From: Merluccius polli
Taxonomy: Eukaryota > Chordata > Actinopteri > Gadiformes > Merlucciidae
Length of the DNA stretch: 64,000 nucleotides
Assembly: GCA_030340625.1 (NCBI GenBank)
Contig: JAOPHQ010005488.1
Coordinates: 26,748 to 90,747 of the forward strand
Reading direction: 5' to 3'
Position 1 is the stretch's first letter; each line of letters starts with the position of its first letter. Below the pieces are notes generated by a model. It had not been told where the DNA came from. It saw only the letters and a list, made by a program, of their open reading frames with translations, and made no database searches. The position numbers were made by a program, and so were the translations under genes. Shown here in pieces: positions 50,701 through 58,100 of the stretch.

Positions 50701-50738
50701 TCGAGAGGAGAGGCTTCTTACTATTATGCTGAAATAAA
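26229..50738 (+). CDS. znf740: znf740 with a 22-exon single-finger cassette array (C2H2 zinc-finger protein 740)
   Basis: Constant exons are 26229-26411 (ATG 26265), 27016-27162, 27813-27933, 46676-46794 and 47586-47759 (TGA 47757). They encode MALMQASSMAGPPKKMM..., finger 1 (C-DH-C...SGYHLKR-H-ILI-H), ancestral finger 2 (C-DM-C...QRYHLER-H-KRV-H), the linker SGEKPYQCERC and a final C2HC finger (NFSRTDRLLRHRRLC). This is the layout of vertebrate ZNF740. Between fingers 1 and 2 lie 22 cassette exons of 84 nt, each one finger, all phase 1-1 and all intact. With no cassette the protein is 235 aa (human 193); with all 22 it is 851 aa with 25 fingers. ZNF740 is a nuclear DNA-binding protein reported to prefer C-rich/G-rich tracts. 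Which cassettes are spliced in cannot be read from DNA. Confidence 0.93.
27016..27162 (+). CDS. znf740: znf740 second coding exon, basic linker region
   Basis: 147 nt, phase 0-0, acceptor taatctctag, donor gtcagt. It encodes LIRKEGDFQAPRLLDEKDMR and a Lys-rich part (QMKKKNRKSGTPCK). It corresponds to the charged region before the fingers. Confidence 0.88.
27163..27812 (+). other. znf740: znf740 intron with AT palindrome
   Basis: No exon. 27568-27612 is a palindrome (ccttatttatttattta / taaataaataaataagg). A purine-rich G/A stretch runs 27345-27480. Confidence 0.5.
27813..27933 (+). CDS. znf740: znf740 exon with zinc finger 1
   Basis: 121 nt, acceptor ccctctttag, donor gtacgt, ends in phase 1. 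It encodes GPGGDENGPASKVQKNFICD and a C2H2 finger C-x2-C-x12-H-x3-H with helix SGYHLKR. Human ZNF740 has the near-identical FVCEHCFGAFRSSYHLKRH. Confidence 0.95.
28197..28280 (+). CDS. znf740: znf740 cassette Z1
   Basis: 84 nt, acceptor ggtttag, donor gtatgc. Finger C-AI-C, DMRFI, helix QRYHLER, H-SLI-H. It is the only cassette with the canonical linker start GEKP, so it is closest to the ancestral finger 2 exon. Confidence 0.92.
28281..29047 (+). other. znf740: znf740 intron Z1-Z2
   Basis: Contains a short (GAT)n run (28492-28517). No cassette remnant was seen. Confidence 0.5.
29048..29131 (+). CDS. znf740: znf740 cassette Z2
   Basis: 84 nt, acceptor tgtgtag, donor gtatgc. Linker GVKP, C-SM-C, DMRFF, helix QRYHLER, H-SQT-H, exit TG. 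Confidence 0.92.
29250..30272. mobile_element. 1.02-kb hAT-like non-autonomous element in intron Z2-Z3
   Basis: Terminal inverted repeats TAGGGTTGGGCGAT and (right, reversed) TAGGGTTGGGCAAT. The flanking octamers atatatat (29242-29249) and ataaatat (30273-30280) agree at 7 of 8 positions. Inside is a long imperfect palindrome (about 29472-29534, core acgcaacatgc / gcatgttgcgt) and a TA repeat (29681-29720). No transposase frame. Confidence 0.7.
30977..31060 (+). CDS. znf740: znf740 cassette Z3
   Basis: 84 nt, acceptor atgtag, donor gtatgc. GVKP, C-SM-C, DMRFF, helix QRYHLAR, H-SLT-H, exit TG. Same protein sequence as Z4 and Z6. Confidence 0.92.
31477..31560 (+). CDS. znf740: znf740 cassette Z4
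   Basis: 84 nt, acceptor atgtag, donor gtacgg (weaker than the gtatgc of its neighbours). The finger is identical to Z3 at protein level. Confidence 0.9.
31998..32081 (+). CDS. znf740: znf740 cassette Z5
   Basis: 84 nt, acceptor tgtgcag, donor gtatgc. GVKP, C-SM-C, DRRFF, helix QRYHLAR, H-TLK-H, exit TG. It differs from Z3 outside the DNA-contact positions. Confidence 0.9.
32513..32596 (+). CDS. znf740: znf740 cassette Z6
   Basis: 84 nt, acceptor cgtttag, donor gtatgc. Protein identical to Z3 and Z4. Confidence 0.92.
33290..33373 (+). CDS. znf740: znf740 cassette Z7
   Basis: 84 nt, acceptor ttgtttag, donor gtacgt. GVKP, C-TM-C, DMRFI, helix QRYQLER, H-SLT-H, exit TG. Gln replaces His at helix position 3, a contact position, making it the most distinctive reader of the array. 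Confidence 0.9.
33374..35032 (+). other. znf740: znf740 intron Z7-Z8
   Basis: 1.66 kb without a cassette or remnant. The last about 110 bp (34922-35032) is almost identical to the sequence before Z14, including an 8-bp stem (ctttacta / tagtaaag, 34937-34964). Confidence 0.6.
35033..35116 (+). CDS. znf740: znf740 cassette Z8
   Basis: 84 nt, acceptor tgtatag, donor gtatgc. GVKP, C-TM-C, DKRFF, helix QRYHLAR, H-SLT-H, exit MG. Protein identical to Z10, Z12 and Z14; Z12 also appears identical at DNA level. Confidence 0.92.
35555..35638 (+). CDS. znf740: znf740 cassette Z9
   Basis: 84 nt, acceptor catttag, donor gtatgg. GVKP, C-TM-C, DMRFF, helix QRYHLAR, H-SVI-H, exit SG. Its partner by block duplication is Z19. 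Confidence 0.92.
35981..36064 (+). CDS. znf740: znf740 cassette Z10
   Basis: 84 nt, acceptor gagtttag, donor gtatgc. GVKP, C-TM-C, DKRFF, helix QRYHLAR, H-SLT-H, exit MG. Partner Z20. Confidence 0.92.
36519..36602 (+). CDS. znf740: znf740 cassette Z11
   Basis: 84 nt, acceptor cgtttag, donor gtatgc. GVKP, C-TM-C, DMRFV, helix HRYHLTR (His at -1), H-SLT-H, exit SG. Partner Z21. Confidence 0.92.
37168..37251 (+). CDS. znf740: znf740 cassette Z12
   Basis: 84 nt, acceptor tgtatag, donor gtatgc. A copy of Z8 (DKRFF, QRYHLAR, SLT, MG) that also shares about 70 bp of downstream intron with it. Confidence 0.92.
37536..37619 (+). CDS. znf740: znf740 cassette Z13
   Basis: 84 nt, acceptor catttag, donor gtatgc. 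GVKP, C-TM-C, DKRFF, helix QRYHLAR, H-SRT-H, exit MG. The intron Z12-Z13 is only 284 bp. Confidence 0.92.
37620..38747 (+). other. znf740: znf740 intron Z13-Z14
   Basis: 1.1 kb, no cassette remnant. The 3' end (38635-38747) duplicates the sequence before Z8, with the same stem at 38652-38679. Confidence 0.6.
38748..38831 (+). CDS. znf740: znf740 cassette Z14
   Basis: 84 nt, acceptor tgtatag, donor gtatgc. Protein equal to Z8; one silent difference noticed (gagtgaag for gggtgaag). Confidence 0.92.
39351..39667. mobile_element. hAT-type MITE in intron Z14-Z15
   Basis: Ends TAGGGCTGAACAAT and its reverse complement ATTGTTCAGCCCTA enclose 317 bp. Flanking octamers gactagac and gactaggc match 7 of 8. 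Sister introns (about 42394-42415 and 43275-43295) carry the uninterrupted site (tttggatttggctaaagaat type), so the insertion postdates unit duplication. Confidence 0.85.
39989..40072 (+). CDS. znf740: znf740 cassette Z15
   Basis: 84 nt, acceptor cgtttag, donor gtatgc. GVKP, C-TM-C, EKRFF, helix QRHHLAR, H-SLT-H, exit MG. His at helix position 2. Confidence 0.92.
40827..40910 (+). CDS. znf740: znf740 cassette Z16
   Basis: 84 nt, acceptor cgtttag, donor gtatgc. GVKP, C-TM-C, DKRFF, helix QRQHLAR, H-SLT-H, exit MG. Gln at helix position 2, shared with Z17 and Z18. Confidence 0.92.
41037..41547. mobile_element. TTAA-flanked (piggyBac-like) MITE in intron Z16-Z17
   Basis: Terminal repeats AGTGATGGACAACAGAA and (reversed right end) AGTGATGGATAACAGAA are bounded by TTAA at 41033-41036 and 41548-41551. 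The joined flanks, gtggatTTAAatacc, match the unoccupied sequence after Z8 (about 35281-35295). 511 bp, no transposase. Confidence 0.85.
41821..41904 (+). CDS. znf740: znf740 cassette Z17
   Basis: 84 nt, acceptor tgtttag, donor gtatgt. Protein identical to Z16 (helix QRQHLAR). Confidence 0.92.
42698..42781 (+). CDS. znf740: znf740 cassette Z18
   Basis: 84 nt, acceptor cgtttag, donor gtatgt. Protein identical to Z16 and Z17. Confidence 0.92.
43549..43632 (+). CDS. znf740: znf740 cassette Z19
   Basis: 84 nt, acceptor cgtttag, donor gtatgg. Protein identical to Z9 (DMRFF, QRYHLAR, SVI, SG), with the same unusual gtatgg donor and downstream intron. Confidence 0.92.
43991..44074 (+). CDS. znf740: znf740 cassette Z20
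   Basis: 84 nt, acceptor gcgtttag, donor gtatgc. GVKP, C-TM-C, DKRFF, helix QRYHLAR, H-SVT-H, exit MG. Counterpart of Z10. Confidence 0.92.
44295..44378 (+). CDS. znf740: znf740 cassette Z21
   Basis: 84 nt, acceptor catttag, donor gtatgc. GVKP, C-TI-C, DMRFT, helix QRYHLTR, H-SLT-H, exit SG. Counterpart of Z11, though Z11 has His at -1. The Z20-Z21 intron is the shortest between cassettes (220 bp). Confidence 0.92.
44379..46115 (+). other. znf740: znf740 intron Z21-Z22, unassigned sequence
   Basis: 1.74 kb with no cassette. The middle (about 44,850-45,600) has a higher GC content and broken open frames on both strands, suggesting an old inserted element I cannot name. Confidence 0.4.
46116..46199 (+). 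CDS. znf740: znf740 cassette Z22
   Basis: 84 nt, acceptor tgtatag, donor gtatgc. GVKP, C-SM-C, DMRFI, helix QRNHLER, H-SLT-H, exit TG. Asn at helix position 2. Like Z1 and Z7 it keeps the ancestral FI...LER pattern. Confidence 0.92.
46676..46794 (+). CDS. znf740: znf740 constant exon: ancestral finger 2 and start of the last finger
   Basis: 119 nt, acceptor ctctttcag, donor gtatgt, phase 1 to 0. It encodes GEKPFACDMCDMRFIQRYHL, ERHKRVHSGEKPYQ and CERCQQ. Human ZNF740 reads CDICDMRFIQKYHLERHKRV at the same place, so this is the source of the cassette family. Confidence 0.95.
46795..47585 (+). other. znf740: Last znf740 intron with 16-bp stem-loop
   Basis: A perfect inverted repeat tttatccacacttgag (46885-46900) / ctcaagtgtggataaa (46933-46948) with a 32-nt loop lies 90 nt after the donor. 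No other feature. Confidence 0.6.
47586..47759 (+). CDS. znf740: znf740 terminal coding exon (last finger, C2HC)
   Basis: Acceptor tgtcccaaatag, 57 codons then TGA. It begins NFSRTDRLLRHRRLCQGRGV, completing a C-x2-C-x12-H-x3-C finger whose helix is RTDRLLR. Cys as the fourth ligand is also found in human ZNF740 (LLRHKRMC). A Pro-rich tail ends GRLAV. Confidence 0.93.
   Translation, partial: NFSRTDRLLRHRRLCQGRGVAKVENQPCCDPRPYSQEPPPAPPTWSPLHPPPGRLAV
48259..48532. mobile_element. MITE in znf740 3' UTR
   Basis: Perfect 16-bp terminal inverted repeats atagggcttgtacatc (48259-48274) and gatgtacaagccctat (48517-48532) enclose 274 bp of AT-rich sequence with no coding frame. Confidence 0.8.
49654..49683. 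repeat. C30 homopolymer
   Basis: Thirty consecutive C within the znf740 3' UTR; length may be affected by assembly or sequencing. Confidence 0.9.
50733..50738 (+). promoter_or_regulatory. znf740: candidate polyadenylation signal of znf740
   Basis: AATAAA in an AT-rich context, 370 bp before the smug1 start codon. Confidence 0.4.
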
Positions 50739-50842
50739 ATAATTTGTAAAAGATATTTTAATTGGTGGTGCTGATTTAATGTTCTTACTGGTAACATTGA
50801 ATTTGATCGATGCAATGTTTGGGGGGGGGGATAGGCATGCGT

Positions 50843-50936
50843 TATGGTTTGGCCAACTCCCTTGTGAAAAGTAGCTCTTCAGGAAAGTGGAAGTTGACTA
50901 AGTGGATGTTTTGGTAGGAGTTGGCCGAACCATGCC
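50843..50936. promoter_or_regulatory. Inverted repeat in the znf740-smug1 spacer (smug1 promoter side)
   Basis: atggtttggccaactcc (50844-50860) pairs with ggagttggccgaaccat (50917-50933) at 16 of 17 positions. GC-rich sequence typical of a promoter follows to 51000. Confidence 0.5.
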
Positions 50937-51109
50937 GTCCAGCAGGGGGCGGTACCGCCGCGCCGGTCCACGACGCCCCCCCGAAGAAGACCACACAAAG
51001 GGGGAACAACCATAGACATACCTATGGGAACAACAACGTATGAAAACAACCCCCAACATTGGAGAAGGCGGACAGCAGCGGTGTCATATGTTCATAAAAC
51101 GGGACAACT

Positions 51110-51418
51110 ATGAATGAAAACATGAATGACAGTGAAACGCCCGCGGACGAGACCGAAAAGGAAGTACTGCCGTTGTGCGCAACCGCAGATCCCGGCGGAC
51201 CGGACCGCGACCCGAGCGGACGGTTCCTGGCGGCCGAACTGGAGCTGAACGTCCTCCTCGGGAGGCTGCGGTTCGGCCACCCGGTCCGGTACGTGTACAA
51301 CCCGGTGGACTACGCCTGGGAGACGCACAGCGCCTTCGTGCGCAAGTACTGTCGCGGCGGCCAAACCGTGCTGTTCCTAGGGATGAATCCCGGACCTTTC
51401 GGTATGGCGCAGACGGGG
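51110..51418 (+). CDS. smug1: smug1 exon 1
   Basis: ATG at 51110 to donor gtgagt. 103 codons ending GMNPGPFGMAQTG. An in-frame ATG five codons downstream is an alternative start. Confidence 0.94.
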
Positions 51419-52880
51419 GTGAGTCGATATATCGATCGTGACCCCCGATGCAACGGTTCGATTATTTCCACGTGTATTATAACTGAATGTCAACACCTAA
51501 TAGCCAGGCTGCCTAACCCGTCAAACCGCCTCGTTGAGAGACAAATGCTGCTTTCCAATACCCATACTACCATACTACTTAGTATGCCAGAAAAGGATTT
51601 AGTATGTCCCAATACATAGTAAATCTTACATTTTGCAGTATGCAAGCCAGCATGGGTTGCGCTCCAATATCCATACTATTTAGTATGCCAGAACAAGATT
51701 TAGTATGTCCCAATACATAGTAAATCTTACATTTTGCAGTGTGCAAGCCAGCATGGGTTGCGTTCCAATATCCATACTACCATACTACTTAGTATGCCAG
51801 AAAAAGATTTAGTATAGTATGTCAAATGCAGTAGGCTATGCTAAAAATACCAGGATGTCCTACTACATCCGGTCGCATTTTGCAGTATGCAAGCCAGCAT
51901 GGGTTGCGTTCCAATATCCACACTACCATACTACTTAGTATGCCAGAAAAAGATTTAGTATGTCTCAATACATAGTATGTCAAATGCAGTATGCTAAAAA
52001 TACCAGGATGTCCTACTACATCCGGTCGCATTTTGCAGTATGCAAGCCAGCATGCTTTTCTGGCTATTCTGACCCGCAATGCTCTGTGCAGCTGAAGATA
52101 CGTCACATCGACTGAGCCACCGAGTGAGCGCAGATGTCTCCTGTTGCAGGTGTGCCAATCAGTGAAGTCACCTGTAGGATGTCCCAATTGTATGCATACT
52201 GTACGCAACAGTACATACTTTGTAAGGGCAGCTGCGGTACGCACTAAAAGTACAAAGAAAAAGTATGCGATTTGGAACGCAGCGAAACTGTTTAAATGCA
52301 ATGTGTGTGCCGTTTTCCCTTCCCCCCCCAGGTGCCCTTTGGGGAGGTCAACACAGTTCGCGATTGGTTCAGGATCGCGGGGCAAGTGGGTCACCCCGCG
52401 GACGAGCATCCCAAGAGACGCGTCGTCGGGCTCGCCTGCACCCAGAGCGAGGTGAGCGGGGCCCGCTTCTGGGGCCTCTTCCGGACCCTGTGCGGCGAGC
52501 CGGAGCGCTTCTTCCGCCACTGCTTCGTGCACAACCTGTGCCCGCTCATGTTCATGGCGGACAGCGGCAAGAACCTGACGCCCCCTGAGCTGTCCGCCGG
52601 GGAGCGCGACGCCCTGCTGGCGCTGTGCGACGTGGCGCTGTGCCGGGTGGTGGAGGCCCTGGGGGTCACCATGGTGATCGGCGTGGGACGGGTGGCGGAG
52701 CAGCGGGCGCGGAGGGCTCTGGCCGCGGCGGGCAGCGCCGCCAGGGTGGAGGGGATCATGCACCCCTCACCCAGGAACCCCATGGCCAACAAGGGCTGGG
52801 CGGCGGCGGCCATGACCACGCTGGAGAAGCTGGGCGTCCTCGCCCTGTTTGAGGAACGAGTGACCGACGTGCGGGTGTAG
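51110..52880 (+). CDS. smug1: smug1, single-strand-selective monofunctional uracil-DNA glycosylase
   Basis: Two exons, 51110-51418 and 52332-52880, joined in phase 0, give 285 aa (human 270). Family role: nuclear base-excision repair, removing uracil, 5-hydroxymethyluracil and related bases. Motif 1 LGMNPGPFGMAQTG (about residues 89-102) carries the catalytic Asn region and ends at the exon junction; motif 2 HPSPRNPMANKGW (in exon 2) carries the active-site His. VPFGEVNTVRDWF and HNLCPLMFMADSGKNLTP are also typical. The chosen ATG gives an acidic, poorly conserved N-terminus of usual length. Exon 2 is very GC-rich. The intron holds a repeat-filled MITE. znf740 lies just upstream in the same direction. 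Confidence 0.96.
51547..52283. mobile_element. Repeat-bearing DNA element in smug1 intron
   Basis: The ends gctgctttccaatacccata and (reversed right end) gctgcgttccaaatcgcata form imperfect terminal inverted repeats. Inside, a unit beginning (g)ttccaatatccatactac and continuing ttagtatgccaga...gcaagccagcatg recurs about four times, starting at 51553, 51662, 51763 and 51909. No transposase. Confidence 0.7.
52332..52880 (+). CDS. smug1: smug1 exon 2
   Basis: Acceptor C8-ag, 182 codons, stop TAG 52878-52880. It contains the HNLCPLMF and HPSPRNPMANKGW blocks. Confidence 0.95.
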   Translation: MPFGEVNTVRDWFRIAGQVGHPADEHPKRRVVGLACTQSEVSGARFWGLFRTLCGEPERFFRHCFVHNLCPLMFMADSGKNLTPPELSAGERDALLALCDVALCRVVEALGVTMVIGVGRVAEQRARRALAAAGSAARVEGIMHPSPRNPMANKGWAAAAMTTLEKLGVLALFEERVTDVRV

Positions 52881-53629
52881 CCAGACGTGCAGGTGTAGCC
52901 AGGGGGCGCCGTGGGGGGGGGGCGGTTAGGACGATCCTAAGGGCCTGTGACTGACAGGGGCACAATTTCTGCCCTGTGGTGGTGGGGTGGTAGGGCCCAA
53001 TGTGATATCTTCTCATGGGGGTAGCTGGGTGTAGCCCTTCTTGCTGCAGTGTGGACCCCGTCTCTCATCATGGAGCCAGTTGTGCGTATTGAACTCGCTG
53101 CATCTGGGACCAATGACCCCAATGACCCCTGTCATTTCCAGAAGGTGAAGTGAAGCGAAGTGGTACCCCTTCAGCTCCATAGCTGGAACTTCCCTGGAAA
53201 GGCCACCATTGCGGCTTCATCTATCTTATGTTGTTCACTTTATTTTCTGACACTAATATAGCTCAAGGGAGTTTTTTTTCACAAATATTAATTTGAATTG
53301 CATCTGCGCTTTGACTCTTTTCTTAAAGTATGCTCAGGTAGCATAGGCGATTAGGTTTCTCATTTTCTTTTGTTGTAAAAGCAATTATGACCCAAAGTCT
53401 TTTGCCGTTTGAGAAGTATGCATTGAATAGATGGATTTATTGCATTCAAAGTTTTGTCTTTCAAAGTAATTGAAAGACAACGTTTTATTAAATTGCTGGG
53501 GAGGTACATTGATCTTCCATAGAGCTGTGGAGTTTTTCTGCAATATGTGCATTATCTTGATGCCTTGAAGTGAGGCACTGACCTTGACAATACCATCATG
53601 TATTTTATGTTAACCTAATTCTTGGAGAA

Positions 53630-53775
53630 CGGTAGTGGCTAGTGTGCTCAGTCAACATTTACTGGGTTCAATCCCCAGTATCTACCTGTAAGCATCTTTG
53701 AGCAAGATGCCTAACCCCTAATGGCTCCTTAGTCGATTTGGATGATATTGTCACCTAAATTAGTAATGCGTTTAG
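53630..53775 (+). repeat. tRNA-derived SINE
   Basis: Box B-like tgggttcaatccccagtatc is followed by ctgtaagcatctttgagcaa, gatgcctaacccctaatggc and an L2-type tail. It is the best preserved of the three copies in the window. Confidence 0.7.
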
Positions 53776-54547
53776 TCTAACAGCAAAACCAGGAAGACAA
53801 CATGAATGTCTTCATTTATTGATGATGGAAATACACATCATCACTACTCAGGAAAGGGATTCTGAAGATGGATCAGACTTGCAGACAGTAAAACCAAACT
53901 GTACTGCATCTAGTCTCATGTTGATAAGACTATACTTTTGGGGTAATTTATTCTATTTCATCCTGGTGCTATACACCGATTACACTACTTTATTTTAATT
54001 GCAATAGGCCTTGTGATATGTGGCCTATATTGGGCCTATGACTATTGTATTAGTTTTACACTATTCAACATTCTTTGCAAACCTGCAGTTGCCAAAAAAG
54101 TTGATTTTTTTCTCTGCTTTCTGTATTTTAAATAAAAAGATTTTCGAAAGATGTCGATTACAGTGGCATGATTCGATGGGAAAAACCCTACCTCAATGTA
54201 AATCAGATTTCATGCTTAGGCCTAGGCTACTAAATATGTCACTCTGGGATGCGCTAATGATGAATCTGATTGGAAGGTTTTTGTTGAAGATGGGTGAATA
54301 ATCTTTAGGCAGCACATATGCCAAGGAGATGTATATCACCAACACCAATGGGAAATGATTTATCACAAGTATAGCCTATGTTCATCAAATGTTCCAGCAA
54401 TGATGTTAATTAGGGCTATCTCTATGGAATATGTTGTATGTTGTATGGCACAGTTAAGACTCAAAATAGCCTAAATAGTCTATTTGAGTTTGATAAGGCT
54501 TGCTACTGGTTTGAAATAAGGTGTTATTTTTGTTTGAACAATTTCAG

Positions 54548-54651
54548 CAGTGGCGGAGCTACACTTTTTTACTTGGGGGGGGGGGGGGGCCAATGAGATT
54601 TCGTGGGGGGCAAATGCCCCCCCGCCCCCCCCCCCCCTGGCTCCGCACCTG
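54548..54651. mobile_element. Miniature hAT element with perfect 8-bp target duplication
   Basis: The ends cagtggcggagc and (reversed) caggtgcggagc enclose 104 bp of G/C-run-rich sequence. The octamer aatttcag flanks it exactly on both sides (54540-54547 and 54652-54659). Confidence 0.85.
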
Positions 54652-54860
54652 AATTTCAGCCCTTGTACCTGCACGTCTTTGAGAGGTGGTAGGCTAAATT
54701 AAAAGGTAGCCCCTAGGGTTAAACAAATCTGGTTATTTAATATTTTATAAAATATAATATAGACCTATAGGCCTGTTATAGCCTACTATTACTTTGACAT
54801 CGTATGCAACCCAAAGAAATATAAGAAATGAGAACTAATCGTTCTCTCGTCGCAAACTCT

Positions 54861-55146
54861 GTGGCCAATCACAGTGCGTCCCTTCTCATTAGCGCTAAAT
54901 GAGTTCACCCATGTCACTCACACACCCATATATAAAGGCGCACATAAGGTGATTGATTCTTTTTGTGTCGGACTGCGACGAACAGAACGTGTTTTGCGAT
55001 CTAGATGGTACTTTCAGTAGTTAGACGTCGCTACCAAACTCAATTAGGCCTAAGAAAGGAACCGACGTTGCGTGTTTGTGTGTTTTTGACTGAACACGCC
55101 AGACGAACGTGGTCACCAACGGAGCTTCAATAGCAACACCGCAGTG
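54861..55146 (+). promoter_or_regulatory. TATA/CCAAT promoter with TOP-like start and a non-coding first exon
   Basis: A CCAAT box (ggccaatcac, 54862-54871) and TATAAA (54931-54936) are followed about 25 nt later by a pyrimidine start ctttttg (54959-54965), and then about 185 nt ending in a donor (caccgca|gtgagt at about 55143). The only early ATG opens a six-codon frame. The TOP-like start is seen in snoRNA host and translation genes, so a non-coding host gene is possible. No exon chain was proven. Confidence 0.4.
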
Positions 55147-58100
55147 AGTAACTAATTTGTGTTCCGTATGAGCCGGCTGAAGTTATTTTGATTTGTTTGG
55201 CCTGTTGGCCTCAGGTGAGCCATGTTGGGTTTTTGTGCACCACATGCATGGGCATCAAACTCTCCTCTCTTCACACACTTTTGCATGTAGGGCTGCACGA
55301 TTATGACAAACGGTGATTGCGTTTAACAGACTATTGATTCAATTAACATTTAGTTTTTTATATACAAATACAATTGCTGAGTTGAAGGCTTTGTAATTAG
55401 GAGTTTACAAATTCAGTTTTTATCTTTATGGATTAATGTAATTGTGCAGCCCTACTATCTGTAGCCCTGTTCTATCCCCTCAAATGTCATGCCACTTACT
55501 GCTTCTATAGTCAACATGGCTTTGCTGATTCTTGTCTTTTCAGTGTATTGTGTACGCTTTGTTAACTGTGGTTGACTGACTTGACTTATGGGGGGGCCCC
55601 CTGTGGCCCCCCCATAAAAACTCTGGCAGCTATGGTGCAGGAACATTTGGGGAAAGACTGGCTACGACGTTGGCCAAACTGTGGCTACGACGTTGGCCAA
55701 ACTGTGGCTACGACGTTGGCTAAACTGTTGCAACTTCGTGGGAATCCATCAAGCAGAAACGTTACCTACAGGAAAAATGTTTGTCAGCAACCCACAGATA
55801 AATCACCACAGAATTGGGCTTTGTTCAGACTGCAGGCAAATCAGCTTTTTCTCAAATCAGATCTGAAAGACACGGTTCATATTATTTGTAAGGTTTCGGA
55901 TTTGTCCCTCTTTGTCGGTGTCCAGACATCACCAGCCAATCTGCATGCTGTGGTAACGACATGGGCATCACTCATACGCTGGTGATGTGGCTTTCCAACG
56001 CGGAAGCGTACAACAGCGTCCAACTGGAACGCCGCCATCTTGCCCTCCAAACAATTGTGCTGTCAAGTCATGGTGCAGAGCTCTATGTTGTCATCCGTAC
56101 CACCAAAGAGTACTGCTCTGCTTCTGCTCAGTCACTCTGGATTTGATGTAGGGTACAAACCCGATTTTTGGACTCATTTCACACCACCTCCAAATGTGGC
56201 TTGGATTCGATTTGCAAACATTTTTATTTTTATTTTGCTGTTCAGACTTTCTAAAACCAATCTGCATATGCCATAAAATGGATTTGGGCTGGCAGTGAAC
56301 AACGCCTTGGTGTACTACAAAATTCAATAATGGTTTGTTTGCATTACAAACGCCACTGGCTTAGAGGACATCCTGTGCAATGCTGCATTTGATTTCAAGC
56401 CTGCCTTTGGCGGGGTCCCCCGTACAGACCAGTCAACTGGTATTGGAGCATACTTCTTAATTCATCAGTGGTTTGTTATGTTTCCAAACAGCACGTCTTC
56501 CACATGCTGGAATTTTAAGCTTTTATTCATGGATTAAATCCTGTATGCAACATTCCCATTTATCTACTTTACTTTTTGAACTTTCAATACATTTGAGTCA
56601 GCAGTTGACTGCTGATTGATGACTTCTATGCTTTCTTAAAAGAACGAAACCCAACACCAGGGGAGCTGGTAGTGTTGTCCCAAAATGCCTGAACGCAAAG
56701 CGGGGTCAGGGGGTTTGTCTCTTAATTCTGTGCCATGCTGCATTTGATTTGCCTCTGGCAGGGTCCATCTTGCAGACATGGCTCATGCTGGCCTTCATTA
56801 TGATGTCATTACTTTTAGATTCAACAGATTTTTAACTATTTTTAAGGAAATTCATGCTAATAAATGTTTGACTAGGAACAGGTCATCATGTACCAAGTAT
56901 CTTTTAGTTTGTTCCATCCGTGACAAATGTACTTTCACTATGATGCAGTCTGTAGAATCATGGGCATATCTCTATTTGAGCAAGACTTCATCTCCTGAAA
57001 TGCTATGTCTTGAGGATGTAAAGGCTATTTTGTGAATGATCATTGACCCTCCCTGGGGTCAGTCTGTAACTGTTTGATCATTGAGGGTCCTGGATCGACT
57101 GGTAGTACTGATGAGTGACTCCAGTCAATGCTCCCTCCTGGAAGGGAAAGGCAACTTCCACGCCATTTGAACTCTGGCGTGTTCTGAGTTTGTAAATCAG
57201 ATTTATCTTTAAAATTCAGAACTGGCGCTCGAAGCCGTAGGTGTACGAGCAGTAGTCTAACAGATGTGGAAGGATAAGATGCCAACAATTTTCTTCATAC
57301 AGGTTTACTTTAAACACGCTTTCTCTCTATATTGGTGACCTAAGTTGACACTTTCAAGCTAATTATTGAAGGGACTGGTACTTAATATTTCAGGAAGCAT
57401 TCAGTACATTTTCACAATTCTCCTGTGATAAAAATACACAGGTGCATAACTGTATGTCTGCAATATTCTGAAAGCGTTTCTGCTCCTGATCGTCTACAGA
57501 TTTTTTTGTATGTTGCAAAATGCTTGCTTGCATCCTATGCATAGTTTCTGTATTTACCCATGATTTATTTCTGGTCTCTCAGGTATCAGTTATTTTCTTT
57601 CAGATGAAGATGGGACGTGCAGCAGACAGGTGGCTATTGTACTGAGAGCTGTTATAAATATTGACTTGTGTACTTTGTTATAATATATTAAGTATTTAGA
57701 CAAAGTACCTTTTTTATATGCACCTGGCTGGCAGACGCATATTAGAACATTTGATATCCATATCATTCATAGACCGTCACTCATATTAATAATAAAATCC
57801 CTTCCCTGTTAAACAGAGGTCTCTCCTGGGCTGGAGTACAATGCATGAACACACCTGAGCTGTTAAGAATTTTCTAAATATTTATTTATTTTTTAAGTTG
57901 TATCCCCTTTCGGCAGGTATCTGGCCTCTTCGTGAGTTGGGTGTGGGGGTTTCTTGGGCCATGGGAACAGAAGGGTGCTGCCATCAAGCGTCGGCCAGCG
58001 GTTCCCTGACAGCAAGGGACGGCATTTAGGTTTCAGACTTCCGCTGAACCACCGGCCTCCACTGGGCGACTGAAGCGTGACACAAAGCCAGCAACAGCCT

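Larger units (their letters stand above)
47760..50738 (+). other. znf740: znf740 3' UTR
   Basis: No coding potential over 3 kb before the AATAAA at 50733-50738. It contains a MITE (48259-48532), a C30 tract (49654-49683), a (GA)n/G tract (49277-49303) and a GAT repeat (49568-49602). UTR status is inferred from position; earlier polyadenylation is possible. Confidence 0.5.
52881..54860. other. smug1 3' UTR and intergenic sequence with SINE and MITE
   Basis: No coding gene was found. It contains a tRNA-derived SINE (53630-53775) and a small hAT MITE (54548-54651). The remainder is AT-rich and unassigned. Confidence 0.5.

Noticed and set aside
52391..52852. Long antisense and alternative-frame ORFs over smug1 exon 2
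   Set aside because: They result from extreme GC content. Only the plus frame with HNLCPLMF and HPSPRNP is a known protein.
56610..56695. C/D snoRNA (tgatga...ctga)
   Set aside because: The C box starts with T instead of a purine, there is no terminal stem and no convincing D'/C' pair.
57105..57185. Second C/D snoRNA candidate
   Set aside because: The C and D boxes are about the right distance apart but the flanks are not complementary.
57590..57640. Small exon starting ATGAAGATGGGACG after a ttttctttcag acceptor
   Set aside because: The acceptor is good but the donor (gtggct) is poor and no neighbouring exon connects.
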